From Beijerinckiaceae bacterium (GTDB lineage: Bacteria > Pseudomonadota > Alphaproteobacteria > Rhizobiales > Beijerinckiaceae): a DNA stretch of 43,670 nt. The notes beneath the pieces were generated by a model. That model saw only the letters and a list, made by a program, of their open reading frames with translations. It ran no database searches and was not told where the DNA came from. Made by a program: the position numbers and the translations under genes. Location: positions 1 through 43,670 of the forward strand of contig JAPJMW010000008.1 in the NCBI GenBank assembly GCA_026461505.1. Direction: 5' to 3'. Of the stretch, positions 1-7,318 are shown in pieces (within the stretch, counting starts at the first letter, position 1; every line of letters starts with the position of its first letter).

Positions 1-444
1 AACTCCGAGACATCCAACACATCGTAGGATCTGAAACTGTCGGTGTAGACAATGCTGTCAGGTTGGATGCGATCCCGAATAATTCCCAGCAAAGTCTGTG
101 CCTTGGCATCCTCGATCATCATTGCATACACCTTACCGCCACGTTTGAGGAGACCGAAGACGGGCACCTTACCGGCTGCCCCTCTACCTCGCTTGCCTTT
201 TCGAACACCTCCGAAGTAGCTCTCATCGACTTCTATCTCACCTGCAAGGAAAGGAGCTTCAGCCGCCATCTTCTCGGTAATGATCTCACGCAATTTGTGG
301 AAAAACAGGATTGCTGTATTCCTAATTCCTATTTACACCCGTCAACTCAGCAGCTGTTCGTGCCGAAACACCAGCTACAAACTGCTCAAGTAATTTGGCT
401 TGAATACTGGGAAGAAGCCTGCTTTTTCGTCTTTGCCTAACCAT
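1..444 (-). pseudogene. Broken, partial IS1595-family transposase
   Basis: Read from the ATG at 444 on the minus strand, the protein begins MVRQRRKSRLLPSIQAKLLE, continues through TAAELTGVNRN, and hits a stop (TAG). In another frame the sequence continues as FFHKLREIITEKMAAEAP, EIEVDESYFGGVRKGKRG, VFGLLKRGGKVYAMMIEDAK and DSIVYTDSFRSYDVLDVSEF. That is the catalytic DDE-type (ISXO2-like) domain of IS1016/IS1595 transposases, with the first acidic residue in EVDESYFGG. The frame break coincides with a perfect 7-bp tandem duplication at 318-331; removing one copy rejoins VNRN to NTAILFFHKLR. The gene is therefore probably inactive, and it is also cut by the window edge. Confidence 0.85.
318..331. 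repeat. 7-bp tandem duplication that frameshifts the transposase
   Basis: Plus strand reads ATTCCTA twice in a row (318-324 and 325-331). Deleting one copy restores a continuous transposase frame, so this looks like a slippage mutation in a formerly intact gene. Confidence 0.8.
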
Positions 445-480
445 CTGACATAAATAGCTTTTTTCTGCTATCTATGTCAG
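445..480. repeat. Subterminal inverted repeat in the IS end
   Basis: CTGACATAAATAGC (445-458) and GCTATCTATGTCAG (467-480) are inverted repeats with one mismatch around an 8-nt loop. They lie between the transposase start and the apparent IS end. They may contain the transposase-binding end, or act as a hairpin that limits read-through transcription into the transposase. Confidence 0.6.
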
Positions 481-558
481 CCCCTTAAATTAAACTATAA
501 AAAATTACTGTAGATCTTTCGAGTTTTATTAAAAATCCCTTTTTAGAAAGCCGTCGTA

Positions 559-996
559 ATGGAAAATCCGGAAAAAATAGTGTTTAAAAAGGCCCCCAAC
601 CCGGTTGATCGCCATGTTGGCAGCAGGGTTCGTATGCGGCGCGTATTGGTTGGCCTGAGTCAGGAAAGGCTAGGTGAGTCGCTGGGTCTTACCTTTCAGC
701 AGGTGCAGAAATACGAGAAGGGCACCAACCGTATTGGTGCGAGCAGGCTTCAGCAAATCTCACGAATTCTTGGTGTGCCGGTCGAATATTTTTTTGAAGG
801 CGCGCCGCAAACAATTGAGCGCTCATTATCAAGCGGTTTCGAGGACAATGGCGATACGGCTTATGTTGCCGATTTTCTTGCGACGAATGAAGGCATTCAG
901 TTGAACAAAGCCTTTGTCCGCATCAAGGATCCGAAACTGCGGCGCCGGGTGGTTGAATTGGTAAGTGCTATTGCGGGCGAAGACAGTTTGATATGA
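559..996 (+). CDS. XRE-family helix-turn-helix regulator upstream of metK
   Basis: The 145-aa protein has a Cro/CI-type helix-turn-helix at about residues 18-75, including VGSRVRMRRVLVGLSQERLG, LTFQQVQKYEKGTNRIGASR and LQQISRILGVPVEYFFEG. That is the classic XRE core followed by the short YFFEG end seen in many alphaproteobacterial relatives. The C-terminal half (SAIAGEDSL at the end) has no recognised sensor domain. The ATG at 559 follows an AGAAAG-like ribosome site. In Hyphomicrobiales this gene is commonly next to metK; its targets are not known to me. A palindrome at 1001-1018, just after its stop and before metK, is a plausible operator (inference). Confidence 0.85.
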   Translation: MENPEKIVFKKAPNPVDRHVGSRVRMRRVLVGLSQERLGESLGLTFQQVQKYEKGTNRIGASRLQQISRILGVPVEYFFEGAPQTIERSLSSGFEDNGDTAYVADFLATNEGIQLNKAFVRIKDPKLRRRVVELVSAIAGEDSLI

Positions 997-1000
997 TATA

Positions 1001-1018
1001 AAGAACAAGATCGTTCTT
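1001..1018. promoter_or_regulatory. Palindrome between XRE gene and metK, candidate operator
   Basis: AAGAACAAGATCGTTCTT contains a perfect 6-bp inverted repeat (AAGAAC / GTTCTT) with 6-nt spacing. A TATAAA-like -10 element follows at 1021-1026, and a related CGTTCGTTAT lies downstream at about 1030-1040. Size and position fit an XRE-type operator controlling metK, but there is no direct evidence of binding. Confidence 0.4.
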
Positions 1019-1061
1019 ATTATAAAATACGTTCGTTATTTCAGCTTGACTTGTGTTATTT

Positions 1062-1122
1062 CCCCTGTCACGGAGGGGCAAATCGGCAGCGTCACCTCTA
1101 GTAGGGGTGTGGGTATGCTGCC
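1062..1122 (+). promoter_or_regulatory. Structured metK leader, candidate cis-regulatory RNA
   Basis: Two hairpins precede metK. CCCCT (1062-1066) pairs with AGGGG (1074-1078). GGCAGC (1085-1090) pairs with GCTGCC (1117-1122), enclosing a second stem CACCTC / GGGGTG around the loop TAGTA. No T tract follows, so this is not a simple terminator. S-adenosylmethionine riboswitches are known upstream of metK in other alphaproteobacteria, but I could not match this leader by eye to SAM-II, SAH or SAM/SAH consensus structures. Function is unproven. Confidence 0.4.
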
Positions 1123-1159
1123 TATTAGATTGAACACCTTCAGCAGCCGGAGTTAGACC

Positions 1160-2362
1160 GTGGCCCGTTCCGATTATTTGTTTACCAGTGAATCAGTTTC
1201 CGAAGGACATCCTGACAAAGTTTGCGATCGTATTTCAGATGAAATCGTAGATTTGTTTTTTCGTGAAGGTCCCAAGGCAGGTATCGATCCGTGGGATATC
1301 CGTGCTGCGTGCGAAACGCTTGCGACAACGAATAAAGTAGTGATTGCTGGCGAAACGCGTGGTCCATCCACCGTTACGAAAGACTGGATTGCGCACACGG
1401 CACGGATGGCGATCCGCGATATTGGCTATGAGCAAGACGGTTTCCACTGGGATACTTGCGACATTGACGTTTTGTTGCACGGCCAATCAGCCGATATCGC
1501 TCAAGGCGTCGATGCCCGTCAGCCCACCAATCAAGAAGAAGGTGCTGGCGATCAAGGTATTATGTTTGGCTACGCTTGCCGCGAGACCGACGAATTAATA
1601 CCCGCACCAATCTATTACGCGCACAAGATCCTTCGGCTTATTTCCGAAGCTCGCCACGCGGATACGGAAAAGGTTTTGGGCCCGGATTCGAAGAGCCAAG
1701 TCACCGTGCGCTATGCCAATGGCAAGCCTGTCGGTGTGACGCAGATCGTTGTTTCGCATCAGCATTTGATCGAAAACATGACCTCGCACCAAGTGCGTGA
1801 ACTCGTCGAGCCATATGTTCGCCGCGCGCTTCCAGAAGGCTGGATTTCCAAAGATACGGTTTGGCACATCAACCCAACGGGTAAATTCTTTATTGGTGGT
1901 CCGGATGGTGACTCAGGCCTGACAGGTCGCAAGATCATCGTTGATACCTACGGTGGCGCGGCTCCTCATGGTGGTGGCGCGTTCTCTGGCAAAGATCCAA
2001 CCAAGGTTGACCGTTCTGCTGCATATGCCGCGCGTTATCTTGCGAAAAACGTTGTTGCAGCAGGCGTTGCCGATCGCTGCACGATTCAGCTTTCGTATGC
2101 GATTGGCGTGGCTCGTCCCCTGTCGATCTATGCCGATTTCCACGGCACGGGTAAAGTCGACGAAGGCTCCGTTGAAAAGCTTTTTGAGCGCGGCGATATC
2201 ATGGATTTAACGCCACGCGGCATTCGTCGCCATCTCGATTTGAACAAGCCAATTTATGCCCGCACGTCAGCCTATGGCCATTTTGGTCGTGCGCCTGACG
2301 CAGAGGGTGGCTTCTCGTGGGAGAAGACGGATCTTGCCGATAAGATCAAAGCCGGCCTTTGA
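1160..2362 (+). CDS. metK: S-adenosylmethionine synthetase
   Basis: MetK makes S-adenosylmethionine from methionine and ATP in the cytosol, supplying methyl groups including those used by the adjacent trmB product. The 400-aa length fits the family. Visible motifs are the N-terminal [20 protein letters not shown] with the ATP/metal-binding GHPDK, the signature [12 protein letters not shown] near residue 127, and the glycine-rich [16 protein letters not shown] region. The start is GTG at 1160, just after an AGCCGGAG ribosome site; the usual N-terminus begins here and no ATG fits better. The stop overlaps the region where trmB begins, suggesting cotranscription. The structured leader at 1062-1122 and the palindrome at 1001-1018 probably regulate it. 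Confidence 0.97.
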   Translation: MARSDYLFTSESVSEGHPDKVCDRISDEIVDLFFREGPKAGIDPWDIRAACETLATTNKVVIAGETRGPSTVTKDWIAHTARMAIRDIGYEQDGFHWDTCDIDVLLHGQSADIAQGVDARQPTNQEEGAGDQGIMFGYACRETDELIPAPIYYAHKILRLISEARHADTEKVLGPDSKSQVTVRYANGKPVGVTQIVVSHQHLIENMTSHQVRELVEPYVRRALPEGWISKDTVWHINPTGKFFIGGPDGDSGLTGRKIIVDTYGGAAPHGGGAFSGKDPTKVDRSAAYAARYLAKNVVAAGVADRCTIQLSYAIGVARPLSIYADFHGTGKVDEGSVEKLFERGDIMDLTPRGIRRHLDLNKPIYARTSAYGHFGRAPDAEGGFSWEKTDLADKIKAGL

Positions 2363-2376
2363 TTAATCCGGCTTCG

Positions 2377-3063
2377 ATGGAGCAAGATGACCCTGGCGGC
2401 GGTGCCTTTTTTGGCCGCCGCAAGGGTAAGAAATTACGCCTTAATCAGGCGGATCTCTTTGCAAGCCTTCTTCCCGAGCTCCGTGTCGATTTAGCAGGCG
2501 ATTTATCACCCGCTGCACTTTTTGAAAATCTACCCTCCGATTTATGGCTTGAAATAGGCTTTGGCGGCGGTGAGCATTTGGTGCTGCAAGCCACTACACA
2601 TCCGAAGGTCGGCTTTATCGGGTGCGAGCCCTTCGTCAACGGCATGGCGAAGATGCTGTCGGTCATTGATCGTGACGGTCTTAAAAACATTCGCCTGTAC
2701 GATTCCGATGCGCTTGATTTGCTTAAAAAGCTGCCTGACGCATCGATTGGTCGGCTTTATTTGCTTTATCCTGACCCTTGGCCAAAGCGTCGTCAAAACA
2801 AGCGCCGCTTTGTTTCTGATGAAACGCTAAAACTCATCGCGCGTGTTTTAAGGCCAGGCGGTCAATTTAGGTTTGCGAGCGATATTGATCATTATGTCGG
2901 GTGGACGTTGAACCATGTTATGCGCTCGAATGAGTTTCGTTGGCTTGCCAACCAACCCGATGACTGGCGCAAGCCATGGTCGGGCTGGCAATCCACCCGC
3001 TACGAATTAAAGGCGATCAAAGAAGGCCGTAAATCAGCCTATTTGACATTTGAGCGGGTTTGA
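2377..3063 (+). CDS. trmB: tRNA (guanine-N7)-methyltransferase
   Basis: TrmB methylates guanosine 46 in the variable loop of tRNAs using S-adenosylmethionine. The protein begins MEQDDPGGGAFFGRRKGKKL, has the SAM-binding LWLEIGFGGGEHL motif, and carries the family signature LLYPDPWPKRRQNKRRF. I chose ATG 2377 (228 aa); a TTG at 2359 overlapping the metK stop would add six residues, and neither has a strong ribosome site. The position directly after metK links SAM production to its use. The 3' end overlaps the convergent DUF2336 gene by 25 bp. Confidence 0.94.
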   Translation: MEQDDPGGGAFFGRRKGKKLRLNQADLFASLLPELRVDLAGDLSPAALFENLPSDLWLEIGFGGGEHLVLQATTHPKVGFIGCEPFVNGMAKMLSVIDRDGLKNIRLYDSDALDLLKKLPDASIGRLYLLYPDPWPKRRQNKRRFVSDETLKLIARVLRPGGQFRFASDIDHYVGWTLNHVMRSNEFRWLANQPDDWRKPWSGWQSTRYELKAIKEGRKSAYLTFERV

Positions 3064-4154
3064 CCAAACCCGCCATTTGCGGTTTTTCCTAAACGTGACG
3101 CAATGAATCGCATAACCCGTTCAGCGGTCGATTTTGATAGCGCATGAAAGCTGGAATGGGCACGCTGATGAATGTCGCTTGACAGCTCGCCCCCTTCTCG
3201 CACTTTTAATAGGGCCATTAAAACTGGCCAATCCATACCAATGGCGCGGGCCATAAAAAGAATGGAGTCAAATTGCGGCGCCGCAAAGGCGGCTTCTACC
3301 GATTCCCGCGATATTTCCGCCAAATAAGCGATACCCGCCAGAGCCTCGGCAATTTCGCCGCGCTCGATTTGGCTTGCAATGCGGCGGAGATCGGTTGGCC
3401 AAACTGGCCATACAATCGTGGCTTTTTGCGCAGCATTTTCTTTTACGTCGAGAATGTCCGGATCAACAAAAAGAGAGGCTGCCCCTACATCCAGCGCCCG
3501 ATCTAAAATATCCGGCTGATCGGGCAAATCAGACATTTCGCTTTTAGCGCGCTGCTTGGCCGCCTCTAAAATTGCCCCGACATGGCGTAAAGCCAGATCG
3601 GGTCGTCCACGTACCAGTCGATAAAGCCGCTGATCTTCCGTTGCCTTTTGGGCCAATAAGCGAAGACCAATATCGGAGAGAGCTTGGCGGCTATTTTTGG
3701 CGACCCGCTCAACAATATCGGCACTGCCACGCTCAAGAAGAATATCGGTCACGGCCGTTGACAGGCTTACGCGTTTTGACAAAGACGTCAGAAATTCGAT
3801 GGAGCGTTCCCGAGCAATACGAGCCAAATCATCGTCAGAAAGGCACGGACTTCGTTCAAGAACCGGTCTTGCGACGTCAATTTCCTCATCCTGAGCCAGA
3901 TTTTGGATGGTTCGGCGCGGACCGCGCGGCAAATCGGCCAATCGTTCTGATAGCTCCATTCTGGCGGCCAATTCAATTTCGATGGCCAAACACAGAATAA
4001 CTTCATCAAAGACTGAAATATGATCTTCGTTCAAATCAGGGACTTGATCGATAAAAAGGCCTGTAATTCGTCGTAAAAGTACGTGTCTACGTTCACCCAC
4101 ATCATCGCTGAGGGCGTTTTCGATGTCCGCGACAAGGGACGAAATGGGGTTCAT
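3039..4154 (-). CDS. DUF2336 domain protein of unknown function
   Basis: The 371-aa protein matches my memory of the DUF2336 family, typical of Alphaproteobacteria. It is mostly helical and repetitive, with segments such as RRHVLLRRITGLFIDQVPDL, a conserved region around ELAARMELSERLADLPRGPR, and repeated xxVAKNSRQALSD-like helices recalling HEAT-type repeats. It has no signal peptide, membrane segment or recognisable catalytic motif. ATG 4154 has a GGAG ribosome site. The gene is convergent with trmB and overlaps its 3' end. A role in signalling has been suggested for relatives, but nothing here proves one. Confidence 0.85.
   Translation of the reverse strand: MNPISSLVADIENALSDDVGERRHVLLRRITGLFIDQVPDLNEDHISVFDEVILCLAIEIELAARMELSERLADLPRGPRRTIQNLAQDEEIDVARPVLERSPCLSDDDLARIARERSIEFLTSLSKRVSLSTAVTDILLERGSADIVERVAKNSRQALSDIGLRLLAQKATEDQRLYRLVRGRPDLALRHVGAILEAAKQRAKSEMSDLPDQPDILDRALDVGAASLFVDPDILDVKENAAQKATIVWPVWPTDLRRIASQIERGEIAEALAGIAYLAEISRESVEAAFAAPQFDSILFMARAIGMDWPVLMALLKVREGGELSSDIHQRAHSSFHALSKSTAERVMRFIASRLGKTANGGFGQTRSNVK
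3066..3087 (+). terminator. Probable terminator of the metK-trmB transcript
   Basis: AAACcCGC (3066-3073) pairs with GCGGTTT (3079-3085) around CATTT, with one bulged C, and runs into TTTTT (3083-3087). A competing perfect hairpin GCGGGTTT / AAACCCGC (3054-3061 / 3066-3073) spans the trmB stop. Both lie inside the 3' coding end of the convergent DUF2336 gene. Confidence 0.5.
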
Positions 4155-4311
4155 TCAGGCACTCCGTAACGGTAATCCTTAACCCGCTAAGAGTGACCAA
4201 ATCGTATAAATCTCGGGCAAAATCTTTAAGGCTTGAAAATTTTGTCCTGTGCTGTATAAGCACATCTGTCATTAAGACATCTCATAGCGGTTCTATGAAC
4301 CGATAGTTTGA

Positions 4312-4341
4312 GAGTGGGCCCCGCCGGACCCGCTCTTTTTT
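4312..4341 (+). terminator. Attenuator-like intrinsic terminator in the rimP leader
   Basis: GAGTGGG (4312-4318) pairs with CCCGCTC (4329-4335) and is followed directly by six T (4336-4341). It stands 8 bp before the rimP ATG and after the start of the divergent upstream gene, so it does not end a gene. It fits a leader attenuator in front of rimP-nusA-infB, where NusA feedback on termination is a known theme in bacteria (inference here). Confidence 0.75.
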
Positions 4342-4349
4342 ATTGCCTG

Positions 4350-5006
4350 ATGGAATTTAGGACCTTGGTTACAGACGAACCTCGCTTAATCGTAGAAAAC
4401 GGTGTCGCCGCCGCCGTGGCTCATATTGTTGAGCCCGTCATCGGTGATCTGGGGTATCGGCTTGTCCGCGTTAAAATCTCGGCCGAAAATGGCTGCACGG
4501 TCCAAATCATGGCCGAGCGCCCCGATGGTTCCATGAGCGTGGACGATTGCGAGGCTGTTAGCCGCGGTATTTCCCCGGCGCTTGACCTCGATGATCCGGT
4601 TGGCAAAGCCTATCATCTTGAAATCTCGTCGCCCGGCATCGATCGGCCGCTGGTGCGCAAAGGCGATTTTGAGCGCTGGGAAGGCTACGAAGCCAAGATT
4701 GAAATGAAAATTGTAACCGAAGGGCGCAAGCGCTTTCGAGGTATTTTGCGCGGCGTCGAGAATAATGCTGCAGTTGTTGAGCGGGTAGACGCACCGCCAA
4801 ATGAAGCGGTCCGTGTGCTGCTGCCGCTGATCGATCTCAGTGACGCCCGCCTCGTTTTAACCGATGAACTGATCCGCGAATCGCTCCGGCGTGGCAAAGC
4901 GCTCCTTAAACAGGGCTTAAGCGAAACAGAAGATACCGACGCGACTGAGGCGGAAGAGGCCGAAGTCGCAAAACCAACTACCAAAAACCGCAAGACTCGG
5001 TCTTGA
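4350..5006 (+). CDS. rimP: Ribosome maturation factor RimP
   Basis: RimP helps assemble the 30S ribosomal subunit. The sequence has the N-terminal alpha/beta domain ([40 protein letters not shown]) and the conserved [20 protein letters not shown] junction to the C-terminal SH3-like domain. An acidic/basic tail ([20 protein letters not shown]) follows. The frame is open further upstream to a TTG at 4308, but that lies before and inside the attenuator hairpin, so ATG 4350 (218 aa) is the better start. It is followed 23 bp later by nusA, and it heads the rimP-nusA-ylxR-infB operon. Confidence 0.95.
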   Translation: MEFRTLVTDEPRLIVENGVAAAVAHIVEPVIGDLGYRLVRVKISAENGCTVQIMAERPDGSMSVDDCEAVSRGISPALDLDDPVGKAYHLEISSPGIDRPLVRKGDFERWEGYEAKIEMKIVTEGRKRFRGILRGVENNAAVVERVDAPPNEAVRVLLPLIDLSDARLVLTDELIRESLRRGKALLKQGLSETEDTDATEAEEAEVAKPTTKNRKTRS

Positions 5007-5029
5007 TCTTATCGAAGGAGTAATCCGCC

Positions 5030-6607
5030 ATGGCCATCAGCGCTAACCGTCTAGAGCTGCTCCAGATTGCCGACGCCGTCGCCCGCGAAAAGCTAATCGA
5101 TCGTCAGATCGTTTTGGCTTCGATGGAAGAAGCCTATGCCAAAGCCGCTCGCTCGCGCTACGGCATGGAAACCAATGTCAAAGCTGAAATCGACCCAAAA
5201 ACGGGCGAATTACGGCTATGGAGACATTTGCAAGTGGTTGAGCTCGTTGAAAACTCGGCTACCGAGATTTCGCTCGACGATGCCAAGCGCTCGAACCCTG
5301 CCGCGCAGGTCGGCGACGTCATTGCCGATAAGCTTCCGCCTTTCGATCTTGGCCGTATTGCGGCGCAGTCGGCGAAGCAAGTCATCGTTCAGAAGGTGCG
5401 TGATGCTGAGCGCGATCGTCAATATGACGAGTATAAGGATCGTATCGGTGAAATCATCAATGGTCTCGTCAAGCGCGCCGAATATGGCAATGTGATCGTC
5501 GATTTGGGCCGCAGCGAAGGCATTATCCGCCGTGATGAGTTGATCCCGCGTGAAACGTTCCGCCTGGGTGATCGCGTTCGCGCATATGTTTTTGACGTGC
5601 GTCGTGAGCCACGCGGCCCGCAGATTTTCCTGTCCCGTACGCATCCGCAATTTATGGCCAAGCTCTTCACGCAAGAAGTGCCTGAAATCTATGATGGTAT
5701 CATCACGGTAAAGGCTGTTGCGCGTGATCCCGGCTCCCGCGCCAAGATTGCCGTAATTTCGCGTGATAGCTCGATTGACCCGGTTGGTGCCTGCGTCGGT
5801 ATGCGCGGCTCGCGTGTTCAGGCGGTTGTCGGCGAATTACAAGGCGAAAAGATCGATATCATTCCATGGTCGCCTGATGTCGCCACCTTCATCGTTAATG
5901 CGCTGCAGCCAGCTGAAGTAGCCAAGGTCGTCTTGGATGAAGAATCCGAGCGCATCGAAGTTGTAGTGCCGGATGATCAGCTCTCGCTCGCTATTGGTCG
6001 CCGCGGCCAAAATGTCCGCTTGGCGTCACAGCTCACCGGTTGGGATATCGATATTCTGACCGAAGCTGAGGAATCCGAGCGCCGCCAGAAGGAGTTCGTC
6101 GAACGTACGGCCGTCTTCATGGAAGCGCTGGACGTCGACGAGGTCGTTGGCCAGTTGCTCGCATCGGAAGGCTTCCGTTCAGTGGAAGAATTGACCTATG
6201 TCGATGTCTCCGAATTGGCGTCGATTGAAGGGTTTGACGAGGAAACAGCCACTGAGATTCAAAACCGCGCATCGAATTTCTTGGCTGCTCGTGAAGCAGA
6301 ACTGGATAATCGTCGTGTTGAATTGGGTGTGGCCGATGAGCTTAAGTCGGTTGCAGGTATTACGCTCGCAATGCTCGTGAAGCTCGGTGAAAACGACGTC
6401 AAAACCGTTGATGATCTCGCGGGCTGCGCGACGGACGACCTTTTAGGTTGGACCGAACGCAAAGGCACAGAGACGATTCGCAATGCGGGTTATCTCGAAG
6501 GGTTTGAACTGTCGCGTGACGATGCTGAAGCGATTATCATGGATGCACGCGTCAAGGCCGGCTGGATTGAAGCACCCGTCAGTGCTGCTGAAACAGCGGA
6601 AGCCTGA
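5030..6607 (+). CDS. nusA: Transcription termination/antitermination factor NusA
   Basis: NusA binds RNA polymerase and nascent RNA to modulate pausing, termination and antitermination. The 525-aa protein has the N-terminal polymerase-binding domain (MAISANRLELLQIADAVARE). An S1 domain follows at about residues 135-200 (GNVIVDLGRSEGIIRRDELI), then two KH domains (AKIAVISRDSSIDPVGACVG; LSLAIGRRGQNVRLASQLTG). The C-terminus carries helix-hairpin-helix acidic repeats (ELTYVDVSELASIEGFDEET and a second copy), as in proteobacterial NusA. A clear GAAGGAG ribosome site precedes ATG 5030. It may act on the terminator in front of its own operon. Confidence 0.98.
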   Translation: MAISANRLELLQIADAVAREKLIDRQIVLASMEEAYAKAARSRYGMETNVKAEIDPKTGELRLWRHLQVVELVENSATEISLDDAKRSNPAAQVGDVIADKLPPFDLGRIAAQSAKQVIVQKVRDAERDRQYDEYKDRIGEIINGLVKRAEYGNVIVDLGRSEGIIRRDELIPRETFRLGDRVRAYVFDVRREPRGPQIFLSRTHPQFMAKLFTQEVPEIYDGIITVKAVARDPGSRAKIAVISRDSSIDPVGACVGMRGSRVQAVVGELQGEKIDIIPWSPDVATFIVNALQPAEVAKVVLDEESERIEVVVPDDQLSLAIGRRGQNVRLASQLTGWDIDILTEAEESERRQKEFVERTAVFMEALDVDEVVGQLLASEGFRSVEELTYVDVSELASIEGFDEETATEIQNRASNFLAAREAELDNRRVELGVADELKSVAGITLAMLVKLGENDVKTVDDLAGCATDDLLGWTERKGTETIRNAGYLEGFELSRDDAEAIIMDARVKAGWIEAPVSAAETAEA

Positions 6608-6630
6608 GAGGGTTAAGGATCGAGAAAGCG

Positions 6631-7290
6631 ATGCCCGCTATAGCCGAGGATGATGAAACGGGTTCGGAACGGACCTGTATCGTCACCCGCAAGCGGTCAT
6701 CGCCAGAAACCATGCTCCGTTTTGTCCGTTCACCGGATGGGATGGTGGTACCGGATCTGAAACGAAAACTGCCTGGCCGGGGTGTCTGGTTGACCCCAAA
6801 CCGAGCGGTTATCGAAACGGCAATTAAAAAGAAAGCTTTTGCAAGAGCGTTCAAAACCGAAGTCAAAACGCCAATCGATCTTGCCGATATGGTTGACGGG
6901 CTTCTTGAACGATCTGCGCGGGAAGCTTTTAGTCTGGCCAACAAAGCAGGGCAGGTTGTTGCAGGGTTCGGGAAAGTTGAAGAAGCCTTGGGGCATGGCG
7001 GCGTTTTAGCCATTATCCACGCTTCCGACGCGGCTTCCGACGGCATAAGGAAGGTCGCCCAACTGGTTCGTCGGGCCCAAGAAGCGGGTTCGAGGGAAAT
7101 AAAAGTTATCGCCGCGATGTCATCCGATGATTTGGGTTTGGCATTAGGGCGGTCACATGTGATACATGCAGCGCTTCTGAACGGGTCAGCATCATTGGCC
7201 TGTCTTCAGAAATTGGAATTTATAAAGGCCTACCGGACGGATGAAAATTCCGTTCAAGGCTCGGACGAGCAGGTTAACCAACCGAACTGA
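6631..7290 (+). CDS. YlxR (DUF448)/L7Ae-like RNA-binding protein
   Basis: The 219-aa protein joins two small RNA-binding modules. An N-terminal YlxR/DUF448 domain (about residues 12-95) contains ERTCIVTRKRSSPETMLRFV and the conserved KLPGRGVWL. A C-terminal L7Ae-like fold (about 105-200) contains AFSLANKAGQVVAGFGKVEE and an ADLGLALGRSHVIHAALLNG-like stretch. This fusion between nusA and infB is usual in Alphaproteobacteria, whereas Firmicutes carry the two as separate proteins. Its role is not firmly known; position suggests involvement in transcription or ribosome assembly. It lies 23 bp after nusA and 28 bp before infB, so it is cotranscribed. Confidence 0.92.
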   Translation: MPAIAEDDETGSERTCIVTRKRSSPETMLRFVRSPDGMVVPDLKRKLPGRGVWLTPNRAVIETAIKKKAFARAFKTEVKTPIDLADMVDGLLERSAREAFSLANKAGQVVAGFGKVEEALGHGGVLAIIHASDAASDGIRKVAQLVRRAQEAGSREIKVIAAMSSDDLGLALGRSHVIHAALLNGSASLACLQKLEFIKAYRTDENSVQGSDEQVNQPN

Positions 7291-7318
7291 AGCGGTATTA
7301 CCGCAGGATATGGACTGA

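Larger units (their letters stand above)
1..484 (-). mobile_element. Terminal part of an IS1595-family (IS1016-like) insertion sequence
   Basis: The minus strand encodes a recognisable IS1595/IS1016-type transposase that runs off the left window edge. The element appears to end near 484, where a GGGGCTGACATAGATAGC-like end (minus-strand reading) meets AT-rich DNA. The other end and the target duplication lie outside the window, so length and insertion site cannot be verified. In related genomes lnt often precedes the XRE-metK pair, so the element may sit between them; this is inference. Confidence 0.75.

Noticed and set aside
63..440. 125-aa open frame on the plus strand
   Set aside because: It is antisense to the transposase, whose family motifs are clear on the minus strand.
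4308..4349. N-terminal extension of rimP from a TTG
   Set aside because: It passes through the intrinsic terminator hairpin and has no family support; ATG 4350 gives the usual N-terminus.
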